This document shows positions 17,156 through 23,733 of a DNA stretch of 64,000 nt, piece by piece (position 1 is the stretch's first letter; each line of letters starts with the position of its first letter). Source of the stretch: Onstottus_B arcticum (lineage in GTDB: Bacteria > Acidobacteriota > Blastocatellia > UBA7656); contig JBBPIE010000020.1 of the NCBI GenBank assembly GCA_038040485.1, positions 1-64,000 on the forward strand. The letters are read 5' to 3'. The notes below the pieces were generated by a model. That model saw nothing but the letters and a program-made list of their open reading frames with translations, was not told the DNA's origin and did not search any database. A program made the position numbers and the translations under genes.

Positions 17156-17371
17156 ATGAGCAGAATCAATATTCTGGATGTAGTTGCACTGACCGATGAG
17201 CTGCCGGACCGCGGTCTTCACCGTGGACAGGTGGGCACGGTTGTCGAGTCGCTCGCGCCCGATGTCTACGAAGTAGAGTTCAGCGACGACGATGGCAGAG
17301 CGTTTGCGACTCTTGCTCTTCCCGCCGATCAACTATTGGTCTTGCACTATCAACCTGTGAAAGTTGCGTAG
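17156..17371 (+). CDS. DUF4926 domain protein
   Basis: A 71-residue protein, NILDVVALTDELPDRGLHRG then QVGTVVESLAPDVYEVEFSD, which matches the small SH3-like barrel pattern of DUF4926. It has a GGAGG ribosome-binding site just before the ATG. It follows the DUF6883 gene at a 16-base gap; the two families are commonly neighbours, and a toxin/immunity or toxin/antitoxin relation is an inference from that pairing. The earlier in-frame ATG at 17129 overlaps DUF6883 and lacks a binding site. Confidence 0.75.
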   Translation: MSRINILDVVALTDELPDRGLHRGQVGTVVESLAPDVYEVEFSDDDGRAFATLALPADQLLVLHYQPVKVA

Positions 17372-17484
17372 TCCATCCTATCCCCGGATCCGGACGCCGC
17401 GACAATCCCGCCGATTGAAGTGGCTATCCCTGAGACAGATGATCGGTTTGCTGACTGATCTTGGACCAACGAGAAAGTAACCAT

Positions 17485-17808
17485 ATGACCTGGCTATACC
17501 TGGTCCTAGCAATTCTGCTTGAGGTTTGCGGCACAACTTGCATGAAGCTCTCGCAAGGCTTCACGAAGACGGTTCCCCCTGTACTCCTCTTCGTCTTTTA
17601 CACTTTGAGCTTCGGAATGCTCACGCTGGCGCTCAAGAAGCTCGACGTGAGCGTAGCTTACGCTGTGTGGTCAGGTATTTGCACCGCTTTGATCGCAACG
17701 ATCGGTGTGTTGTGGTTCAAAGAGCCGCTGACCGCATTGAAGCTGATCTCGCTCGGGTTGATCATCATCGGAGTAGTTGGTTTGAACCTCAGCGGTGGCA
17801 CTCATTAG
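17485..17808 (+). CDS. small multidrug resistance (SMR) family transporter
   Basis: A 107-residue inner-membrane protein with four transmembrane helices. The first helix TWLYLVLAILLEVCGTTCMK contains the essential glutamate (Glu13, equal to Glu14 of EmrE); the family signature KKLDVSVAYAVWSGICTALI and the end LISLGLIIIGVVGLNL are present. SMR proteins exchange protons for cationic drugs, quaternary amines or guanidinium; which subtype this is cannot be decided from motifs alone. The start at 17485 places the glutamate correctly. It lies between two putative toxin-antitoxin pairs. Confidence 0.92.
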   Translation: MTWLYLVLAILLEVCGTTCMKLSQGFTKTVPPVLLFVFYTLSFGMLTLALKKLDVSVAYAVWSGICTALIATIGVLWFKEPLTALKLISLGLIIIGVVGLNLSGGTH

Positions 17809-17816
17809 CGCGCGAG

Positions 17817-17939
17817 ATGAAAAAGCAGAAGCTACTAAAGAAGGCTCTAGCCGGGTCGAGTAACATTAAGCCTTATCAGGTTCGCCAGTTCTTAAAGCTG
17901 GTCGAGCGTTATGATTTAAAGCTGGAGGCCCGACAATGA
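17817..17939 (+). pseudogene. HicA toxin with in-frame internal deletion
   Basis: Forty codons whose first 17 (KKQKLLKKALAGSSNI) match the N-terminus of the HicA type found with this HicB, and whose last 23 (KPYQVRQFLKLVERYDLKLE) match that family's C-terminus. The middle 40-45 residues, which normally include the catalytic GSHHIF histidine, are absent, yet the frame is kept. The stop overlaps the HicB ATG as ATGA, the normal hicA-hicB arrangement. The product should be non-toxic. An unrelated short antitoxin-leader peptide is a weaker alternative. Confidence 0.7.
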
Positions 17940-18154
17940 AGGACTATCACATCAACATCTTCCACAGCGAGGAAGATAGAGGATACATCGCCGATATCCC
18001 TGACCTCGAAGCGTGCTCTGCGTTTGGCAGGTCTGCCGAAGAAGCACTGAGAGAAGTACAGATCGCAAAGGTAACATGGATCGAAGCAGCCCGTGCGGAA
18101 GGCAAGTCAATCCCGACTCCGAAATACAGGCCGGCTATCTACCAGGTTGCGTGA
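17936..18154 (+). CDS. hicB: HicB-like antitoxin
   Basis: A 72-residue protein with the HicB partial RNase H-like fold: YHINIFHSEEDRGYIADIPD, then the LEACSAFGRSAEEALREVQ motif and IPTPKY near the end. Full HicB proteins add a DNA-binding tail; this one ends right after the fold, as is common for the single-domain group. It would normally bind and neutralise HicA and repress the operon. The toxin partner upstream has lost its middle, so this antitoxin appears orphaned. mtnB begins one base after its stop, so the antitoxin gene may now serve mainly as part of the transcript leading to mtnB. Confidence 0.88.
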   Translation: MKDYHINIFHSEEDRGYIADIPDLEACSAFGRSAEEALREVQIAKVTWIEAARAEGKSIPTPKYRPAIYQVA

Positions 18155-18155
18155 G

Positions 18156-18806
18156 ATGACAGAGCTAAGAGAAGAAATCGACCTGGACGCGTTTGCACAA
18201 ATGGCTGCGGCCATCGTCCGAGTTGGACCGGAGTTTCATCGCCGCGGCTGGGTGCTGGGAACGAGCGGCAACTTGAGCGCGGTTGTCTCGCGCGAGCCGC
18301 TCAGGCTTGCCATCACTTCAAGCGGAGTCGATAAAGGCTGCCTCTCGACGGACGATATTCTGTTGATCGATGGAGAAGGCAAAGTGCTTGAAGGAACGGG
18401 ACGCCCTTCGGCTGAGACTCTCTTGCATCTCGCGGTGGTAAAGCTCCGAGGAGCGGGCTCGGTGTTGCACACGCATTCGGTGTGGAGCAATATTCTCTCC
18501 GACGCGTGCTTCGGCGAAGGCGGCGTGAAGATCGAAGGCCACGAGATGTTGAAAGGCTTGCAGGGCGTCGAGACTCACGAGCACAGCGAATGGCTTCCGA
18601 TCATCGAGAACTCGCAGGATATGACATCACTGGCTTCCACGGTTGAGCAGGTGCTTGCACAACATGCAGGCGCGCACGGGTTCCTGCTCAGACGGCACGG
18701 GCTCTACACGTGGGGCCGTGATCTCGCGGAAGCCAAGCGGCACATCGAGATCTTCGAGTTCCTGCTTGAAGTGATGGGACGAATGCGTTTCACGCAACAG
18801 CACTAG
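18156..18806 (+). CDS. mtnB: methylthioribulose-1-phosphate dehydratase
   Basis: A 216-residue class II aldolase-family zinc enzyme of methionine salvage, dehydrating methylthioribulose-1-phosphate. Family blocks: GWVLGTSGNLSAVVS near residue 33, ITSSGVDKGCL near 55, GRPSAETLLHLAV near 82, VLHTHSVWSN near 105 with zinc-binding histidines, GHEMLKGLQGVETHEHSEWL near 128 (an MtnB feature), and LLRRHGLYTWG near 180 with the third zinc histidine. It starts one base after hicB and is followed by mtnD 29 bases downstream, so the three mtn genes form one unit. Confidence 0.95.
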   Translation: MTELREEIDLDAFAQMAAAIVRVGPEFHRRGWVLGTSGNLSAVVSREPLRLAITSSGVDKGCLSTDDILLIDGEGKVLEGTGRPSAETLLHLAVVKLRGAGSVLHTHSVWSNILSDACFGEGGVKIEGHEMLKGLQGVETHEHSEWLPIIENSQDMTSLASTVEQVLAQHAGAHGFLLRRHGLYTWGRDLAEAKRHIEIFEFLLEVMGRMRFTQQH

Positions 18807-18835
18807 CAATCGAAGAGACACAAGCGGAGGGATGT

Positions 18836-19393
18836 ATGGCCATCGTAACGATTCCCGGCGAGAACCGGACGATAAAAGATCAGCAGGCAATCACAGATTA
18901 TCTGGCAACGATCGGCATCGACTACGAGCGATGGGAACCAAAGCAGCAAATCGCCGAGGGCGCGACGGCCGACGAGATATTGCACGCATACGCCGCTGAG
19001 GTAGAAACGTTGAAAGCCCGAGGCGGCTACGTGACCGCTGACGTCATCGACGTGCAGTCCGAGACGCCGGGGCTTGAAGCGATGCTCGCGAAGTTCAGCC
19101 GCGAGCACTGGCACGACGAAGACGAAGTGCGCTTCATTATCCAGGGCCGCGGGCTCTTTCACATTCATCCGCGAAACGCGCCGGTCGTTGGCATCGAAGT
19201 CGAAAGCGGCGACCTGATTCGAGTCCCGCGAGGCACCTGGCACTGGTTCAATCTCTGCGGCGACCGCCGGATCCGCGCGATTCGACTCTTCCAGGATGTG
19301 GCGGGCTGGGCGCCGAATTACACCGAGAGCGGAGAGGACGCCGGGTATCAGCCGATGTGCCTGGGAGCTTCGTATGTTCCTGCTCAGCTCTAA
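18836..19393 (+). CDS. mtnD: acireductone dioxygenase
   Basis: A 185-residue cupin that oxidises acireductone to the ketoacid precursor of methionine (iron form) or to methylthiopropionate and CO (nickel form). The metal site HWHDEDEVRFII supplies two histidines and a glutamate near residues 89-95, and VPRGTWHWFNL near 130 supplies the third histidine. The start has GGAGGG directly upstream. It follows mtnB and precedes mtnC, with a decayed hairpin repeat in the 140-base gap before mtnC. Confidence 0.95.
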   Translation: MAIVTIPGENRTIKDQQAITDYLATIGIDYERWEPKQQIAEGATADEILHAYAAEVETLKARGGYVTADVIDVQSETPGLEAMLAKFSREHWHDEDEVRFIIQGRGLFHIHPRNAPVVGIEVESGDLIRVPRGTWHWFNLCGDRRIRAIRLFQDVAGWAPNYTESGEDAGYQPMCLGASYVPAQL

Positions 19394-19419
19394 CGTCGTG
19401 ACCGAAAAGAAGGGCTCTC

Positions 19420-19505
19420 TGCCGCCAGGACACCAAGACCCAAAGCACGCCAAGTCAATCACCGGCTTCGTGATCCTTCGAGTCTTCGCGTCTTAGTGGC
19501 GAGAG
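19420..19505. repeat. decayed inverted repeat between mtnD and mtnC
   Basis: Left side has CCGCCAGGACACCAAGACCC, right side CGAGTCTTCGCGTCTTAGTG then GCGAGAGAG. The two are only loosely complementary, but the CCAAGAC / GTCTT wording resembles the arms around the GxxExxY gene at 21020-21489. It interrupts the mtn operon without removing either gene. Confidence 0.4.
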
Positions 19506-19533
19506 AGATTCTCAGTAGAGCGGGTGTACGCCT

Positions 19534-20268
19534 GTGATCGCCTCTCCTATCAACCCTCTGATCACCGTCCTCCTTCTGGACATCGAAGGCACGACGACTC
19601 CGATCGACTTTGTCTACAAGGTGCTGTTCCCATACGCGCGCGCGCACGCCGCTGAGTGTCTCTCATCGCATCGATCTGAGGTGGCTGATGACATCGAAGG
19701 ACTCTTGCATGAGAACGCCGAAGACATCGCGCGGGGTCTCGATCCGCCTGCGATCAAGAGCGGCGCGGTTGACGAGCTTGCTTCTTACGTTCACTGGCTG
19801 ATGGATCAAGACCGCAAGACAACCGCGCTGAAGTCTCTCCAGGGAAAGATTTGGGAAGCGGGCTATCTCGCAGGCGAATTGCACTCGCAGGTCTTTGAGG
19901 ACGTGCCGCGCGCTTTCAAGCGATGGCAAGAACAGGGCAAGAACATTTGCATTTACTCGTCGGGCAGCGTGCTCGCACAGAAGCTGCTGTTCGCTAACAC
20001 CGAAGCGGGCGATCTCACCGGGTTCATCAACAGCTACTTCGACACTAACATCGGACCGAAGAAGGTCGCGGAGAGCTACACTCGCATCGGCGCCGCTCTC
20101 GCGGTTGAGCCGTCTGCGATTGTCTTTGTTTCAGACGTAACCGCAGAGTTGGAAGCCGGCGCATCGGCGGGACTCGAGACGCTGTTATGCGTGCGACCCG
20201 GGAATCATCCTCAGACCGGCGCCTCTGAGTTTAGCGAGATTCACAGCTTCGATGAGATCTTCAAATAG
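19534..20268 (+). CDS. mtnC: enolase-phosphatase E1
   Basis: A 244-residue haloacid-dehalogenase-fold enzyme that enolises and dephosphorylates the diketone intermediate of methionine salvage. Motif I is LLDIEGTTTPIDFVYKVLF near residue 14, motif II is YSSGSVLAQKLLF near 144, and motif IV is VSDVTAELEAGASAGLETLL near 203. The start is a GTG at 19534 with only a weak AGAGCGGG upstream; no other start keeps the conserved N-terminus. mtnA, mtnK and mtnN are not in the window. Confidence 0.94.
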   Translation: MIASPINPLITVLLLDIEGTTTPIDFVYKVLFPYARAHAAECLSSHRSEVADDIEGLLHENAEDIARGLDPPAIKSGAVDELASYVHWLMDQDRKTTALKSLQGKIWEAGYLAGELHSQVFEDVPRAFKRWQEQGKNICIYSSGSVLAQKLLFANTEAGDLTGFINSYFDTNIGPKKVAESYTRIGAALAVEPSAIVFVSDVTAELEAGASAGLETLLCVRPGNHPQTGASEFSEIHSFDEIFK

Positions 20269-20305
20269 CTGCACGCTTCAAATTGCCTGCAAGGTTGGGC
20301 TGGGG

Positions 20306-20481
20306 TGACCGCGTAGCGGTCTCCTATCGATAGTGCGCGCGATCCCGACGAACGGCCGGGCCGCGTAGCGGCTACCTCCCCCCAACAAGATCGATTCGCC
20401 GCGGGATATGAGGTAGCCGCTACGCGGCCCTGGGCCTCCGTCCAACGCGCCCGCTATCGACAGGAGACCGCTACGCGGTCA
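20306..20481. repeat. nested double inverted repeat, CCGCGTAGCGG family
   Basis: Outer arms 20306-20333 and 20454-20481 pair over 28 bases with one mismatch (core ACCGCGTAGCGGTCTCCT, then TCGATAG). Inner arms 20358-20378 and 20410-20430 pair perfectly over 21 bases (GGCCGCGTAGCGGCTACCTC). Copies of the inner word occur again at 23347-23465. This element makes up most of the 323-base gap between mtnC and the next gene; nothing else is recognised there. Confidence 0.85.
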
Positions 20482-20591
20482 GCTGGAGAGAGGCCGCGCA
20501 CTCGCGCGAAGGTTCGCCTCTTTCAGGCTCGAATGGCGATGCCCGTCGGCGGCGTGTTAGATTTCACAAAGCCTCGATTCCTGGAGCTCCG

Positions 20592-21011
20592 ATGAAGAAG
20601 CTGCCCTCGACCCTCAAAGAGTTTTGCGAGAAACAAGACCTGCTGCGCCTGGCCTATGTCGAACGTGGAAATCCGCGAGTCGTGCCGGTGTGGTTTGTGG
20701 TCATCGGGCGCGAATACTACGCGGGAACTTACGCCAACAGTCCAAAGTGGAAAGCGATCAAGCGAAAGCCGCGCGTCGGGTGGGTTATCGACGGCGGCAA
20801 GCAAAACAAATACAAAGGCGTCTCGGTGTTCGGCCGGGCTGAAGAAGTCACCGACCCAGGGCTTCGAGCCAGGATATATCGAACGCTTGGCGAGAAATAC
20901 TACGGGTCGGCTGATCACCCAAAGCACAAAGAGGTATGGGGTGAGGTCGATGATCCGTCGTCGGTGTACATGCGGCTAAAGGCAGAAGATGGTTTCTGGT
21001 GGGAGTACTGA
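20592..21011 (+). CDS. pyridoxamine 5-phosphate oxidase-fold protein (probable F420/FMN binder)
   Basis: A 139-residue split-barrel protein: LLRLAYVERGNPRVVPVWFV near residue 17, YYAGTYANSPKWKAIKRKP near 42, VSVFGRAEEVTDP near 76, and an ending VYMRLKAEDGFWWEY. This is the usual order of the PNPOx-like family in which the cofactor is FMN, haem or F420; the neighbourhood of cofG and cofH favours F420, but the motif evidence alone does not decide. The ATG has GGAG six bases upstream. It is followed immediately by the GxxExxY gene, whose start codon lies three bases past this stop. Confidence 0.75.
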   Translation: MKKLPSTLKEFCEKQDLLRLAYVERGNPRVVPVWFVVIGREYYAGTYANSPKWKAIKRKPRVGWVIDGGKQNKYKGVSVFGRAEEVTDPGLRARIYRTLGEKYYGSADHPKHKEVWGEVDDPSSVYMRLKAEDGFWWEY

Positions 21012-21013
21012 AA

Positions 21014-21433
21014 ATGCTGAACCGCCAAGACGCCAAGATCGCCAAGGCTAGAGAACCGAGCGAGGAGACTGATCGGCTTGCGAATGCCGTTATCGGAGCG
21101 GCAATCGAAGTTCACCGAGTCCTCGGTCCGGGTTACCTGGAGTCCATATATGAAGAGGCGATGTGTGTGGAACTTCGTGCTCGCGGAATCGCATTCGTGC
21201 GTCAACCTTCTTTCGCCGTGGCTTATAAAGACAACCCGATTGGTAAGAGCACGTTGGATCTACTAGTGGGAGGTCTCTTAGTCGTTGAGCTGAAGGCGGC
21301 TGAGAGACTCGCGCCAATTCACTCAGCGCAAGTTATCTCCTATCTAAGAGCGACAGGGCATCATCTCGGTCTTTTGATCAACTTTAATGTGCGTCTTCTC
21401 AAGGATGGGCTCAAACGTATTATTCTCTCTTGA
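21014..21433 (+). CDS. GxxExxY family protein
   Basis: A 139-residue protein with the family signature GPGYLESIYEEAM near residue 38 (the G..E..Y motif), then LDLLVGGLLVVELKA near 77, a PD-(D/E)XK-like D...E.K arrangement, and INFNVRLLKDGLKRIILS at the end. The family is common in environmental genomes and of unknown function; a nuclease fold is likely. The first dozen codons, NRQDAKIAKA, are encoded by the left inverted-repeat arm that also appears inverted beyond the stop, so the gene and its arms look like one cassette. The start at 21014 was chosen because the earlier GTG lies within the upstream gene. Confidence 0.85.
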   Translation: MLNRQDAKIAKAREPSEETDRLANAVIGAAIEVHRVLGPGYLESIYEEAMCVELRARGIAFVRQPSFAVAYKDNPIGKSTLDLLVGGLLVVELKAAERLAPIHSAQVISYLRATGHHLGLLINFNVRLLKDGLKRIILS

Positions 21434-21489
21434 TTCTTCCGGGGTATACTTCTCCTTTTCTGCTTGGCGAACTTGGCGTCTTGGCGGTT
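21020..21489. mobile_element. GxxExxY cassette bounded by 27-base inverted repeats
   Basis: The arm at 21020-21046 begins AACCGCCAAGACGCCAAG and continues ATCGCCAAG; the arm at 21463-21489 is its reverse complement with a single mismatch. The arms enclose the GxxExxY coding region almost exactly, the left one lying inside the first codons. No transposase or target duplication is visible. Calling it mobile is an inference from this layout. Confidence 0.55.
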
Positions 21490-21511
21490 GACTTGATTGG
21501 ATGATGTTTGG

Positions 21512-22678
21512 ATGATGACGCTGAACGAAATTCAATGGGACGAGCCCGGCAGGCTGGAGCTTCTGATGCCGAAGCTTGATCCGCTTGTCGCGCGCGTTCT
21601 AGATAGGGCGTTGGAAGCAGAAGAGCTGGACTTCGACGACGGGCTGCTGTTGGCCCGGACTCGCGGTCACGAGCTGGAAGCGCTGATTCTTGCCGCCGAT
21701 CAGATCCGCAGGCGGCGCGTCGGCGACATCATCACCTACGTAGTCAATCGCAACATCAACTTCACAAACATCTGTTTTGTCGGCTGCCGCTTCTGCGCGT
21801 TCAGCCGCGCGCCTCGCGAGAAAGACGCTTACTTCCATTCATTCGAAGAGATTCAACGCCGCGCCTCCGAAGCGTGGGAACTCGGCGCGCGCGAAGTCTG
21901 TGTTCAAGGCGGGCTGCCGCGCGACCTTGAGCCGTTCTACTATCGCGACCTGCTGCGAGCCATCAAGCAAGCAACTCCCGAGATGCACATACACGCGTTC
22001 TCGCCGATGGAAGTCGTCTACGGAGTCGAGCTGACACGGATGCCGCTCGCGGATTATCTTGCGATGCTCAAGGACTCGGGGCTCGGGACCTTGCCGGGCA
22101 CCGCGGCTGAGATCCTGGATGACGCCGTGCGCCACCAGATCGAACGCATCAAGCTGAAAGTGTCCGAGTGGCTCGATGTGATAAAGACGGCTCACCGGCT
22201 GGGCATTCGAACTACCTCGACGATGATGTACGGCCACCTCGAAAATGAAGGGCACTGGGTGCGTCACTTGATGCTGCTGCGCGATGTTCAGAAAGAGACC
22301 GGCGGCTTCACCGAGTTTGTGCCGCTTGGTTTCGTTCACGAGTTCACGCAGTTATTTCGCTCCGGCGACGCGAGGCCGGGACCTTCGGTTGAAGAGCATT
22401 TGAAGGTTCACGCGCTGTCGCGGCTGATGCTGCAAGGCTGGATCGACAACATACAAGTCTCGTGGGTGAAGATGTCGCGCGAAGTGACGCAGGCCTGCTT
22501 GCGCGCGGGAGCTAACGACTACGGCGGGACGTTGATGAATGAGAACATCTCGCGGCTTGCGGGAGCTACGTCGGGTGAGTACATCGCACCTGAAGAGTTT
22601 CACTCGCGCATCCGCGAGCTTGAGAGGATTCCGGCGGAGCGAAACACGCTTTACAAGATTGTAGAGACGTACGGTTAG
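21512..22678 (+). CDS. cofH: 5-amino-6-(D-ribitylamino)uracil--L-tyrosine 4-hydroxyphenyl transferase CofH
   Basis: A radical-SAM enzyme of about 388 residues that joins the tyrosine-derived fragment to the flavin precursor in F420 synthesis, acting before CofG. The iron-sulfur motif is NICFVGCRFCAFSR (C-x3-C-x2-C) near residue 80; further family blocks are VCVQGGLPRDLEPFYYRDLL, HAFSPMEV, LPGTAAEILDDAVR, TTSTMMYGHLE and NDYGGTLMNENISR. Starts at 21512 or 21515 are both possible; the TTG further up is unlikely. It lies just beyond the GxxExxY cassette, which may have been inserted upstream of it, and 4.7 kb from cofG. Confidence 0.95.
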   Translation: MMTLNEIQWDEPGRLELLMPKLDPLVARVLDRALEAEELDFDDGLLLARTRGHELEALILAADQIRRRRVGDIITYVVNRNINFTNICFVGCRFCAFSRAPREKDAYFHSFEEIQRRASEAWELGAREVCVQGGLPRDLEPFYYRDLLRAIKQATPEMHIHAFSPMEVVYGVELTRMPLADYLAMLKDSGLGTLPGTAAEILDDAVRHQIERIKLKVSEWLDVIKTAHRLGIRTTSTMMYGHLENEGHWVRHLMLLRDVQKETGGFTEFVPLGFVHEFTQLFRSGDARPGPSVEEHLKVHALSRLMLQGWIDNIQVSWVKMSREVTQACLRAGANDYGGTLMNENISRLAGATSGEYIAPEEFHSRIRELERIPAERNTLYKIVETYG

Positions 22679-22774
22679 AACGCTCGACCCGATTCTGCAA
22701 TCTGCATAGCTCGCTCACAGGAAAGAAAAAAGAAGGACCCCTCGCTCGACATCTCTGATGAAAAAGGAATCAAA

Positions 22775-23260
22775 ATGAAAACCGGCAGAAATAGTCCCTG
22801 CACATGTGGCAGCGGAATGAAGTACAAGGAATGTTGCGGACCAAAGGAAGGTAAGGGGTCGCGGATGTTGGCCATTGTGGGTCTGGTGATTGTTGGTGCG
22901 GTGATCTTAGCGTGGGCGATATTTGTCTCCAAAGACAGCAACCAACAGCCAGCCACTGCGGGTGCTCCGGCCGATCCATCTGCTGCCGGTTCTGCTCAGC
23001 CGGCGGCCGTTCCGGGTTCGCCTCAGCCGCCAGGCCCTGCTCCCGCAGGGAAGGTGTGGAATGCCGAGCATGGGCATTGGCATGACGCCCCCGGTGCTCC
23101 GGCGGCCGGGGGAGCCACGATCCAGCCAGGTGCAGCTCAACCGGGTGCTGCACAGCCGGGTTCGCTTCCGCCGGGATCGCCTCAGCCGCCCGGCCCGGCC
23201 CCCGCAGGCAAAGTCTGGTCCGCCGAGCACGGGCACTGGCACGACGCTCCGGCGAAGTGA
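22775..23260 (+). CDS. SEC-C zinc-motif membrane protein with duplicated HGHWHDAP tail
   Basis: A 161-residue protein. The first 22 residues are a SEC-C zinc site (NSPCTCGSGMKYKECCG), the motif found at the end of SecA and in many small proteins. A transmembrane helix follows (MLAIVGLVIVGAVILAWAIF, residues 31-50), then a low-complexity Ala/Pro/Gly region with two copies of a segment PGPAPAGKVW.AEHGHWHDAP near residues 85 and 145. The histidine-rich repeats could bind metal. The protein is predicted to keep the zinc motif in the cytoplasm and the repeats outside. A GGA-containing site precedes the ATG. The function is unknown. Confidence 0.75.
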   Translation: MKTGRNSPCTCGSGMKYKECCGPKEGKGSRMLAIVGLVIVGAVILAWAIFVSKDSNQQPATAGAPADPSAAGSAQPAAVPGSPQPPGPAPAGKVWNAEHGHWHDAPGAPAAGGATIQPGAAQPGAAQPGSLPPGSPQPPGPAPAGKVWSAEHGHWHDAPAK

Positions 23261-23346
23261 CGCACCGAACGAACCGGCGGCGCCAATCTACTTTACGGGA
23301 ACGCCAGATTGATGAGCGCGCTTCAGGATTGCGCAAATCGGGGGCT

Positions 23347-23580
23347 GCCGCGTAGCGGCTTCCTCTCGATAGTGCGGCGCGGCTGCCGCAGGCCGGGCCG
23401 CATAGCGGCTACCTCTCGATAGTGCCCGATGGGTACCGCAGGCCGGGCCGCATAGCGGCTACCTTCGTACGCCCCAACGCCGCAGCTCGCTTGCAACAAC
23501 ATTCCAGGACGCCGCTACGCGGCCAAAGCTTAGCCTTCATTGCGCGTTTCTTATCGACCGGAGGCCGCTTTGCGGCCTGC
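23347..23580. repeat. tandem and inverted copies of the CCGCGTAGCGGCTACCTC family
   Basis: Three direct copies near 23347-23374, 23394-23424 and 23443-23465 share the words GGGCCGCATAGCGGCTACCT and CTCGATAGTGC. Inverted, more diverged copies follow (GACGCCGCTACGCGGCC near 23509-23525 and GAGGCCGCTTTGCGGCC near 23561-23577). The block occupies the 470-base gap before the TIR gene and is the same family as the nested hairpin at 20306-20481. Confidence 0.8.
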
Positions 23581-23733
23581 CTAAGCTCCCGCGCCTTGCC
23601 CCCAAAAACTTGGACGCGCACTTCAGATTAACCAAACATTTGTAGCAGTCAGCGGCTTATGCTACGGTTGCAGCCGTTGGCGGATTCCTCATCCGCGCAG
23701 AGCTGAGGAAAGCCTCGAACTGCGAAAGACTCG

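Noticed and set aside
21014..21433. GxxExxY gene as part of the F420 set
   Set aside because: The family is not linked to F420; the position is better explained by cassette insertion upstream of cofH.
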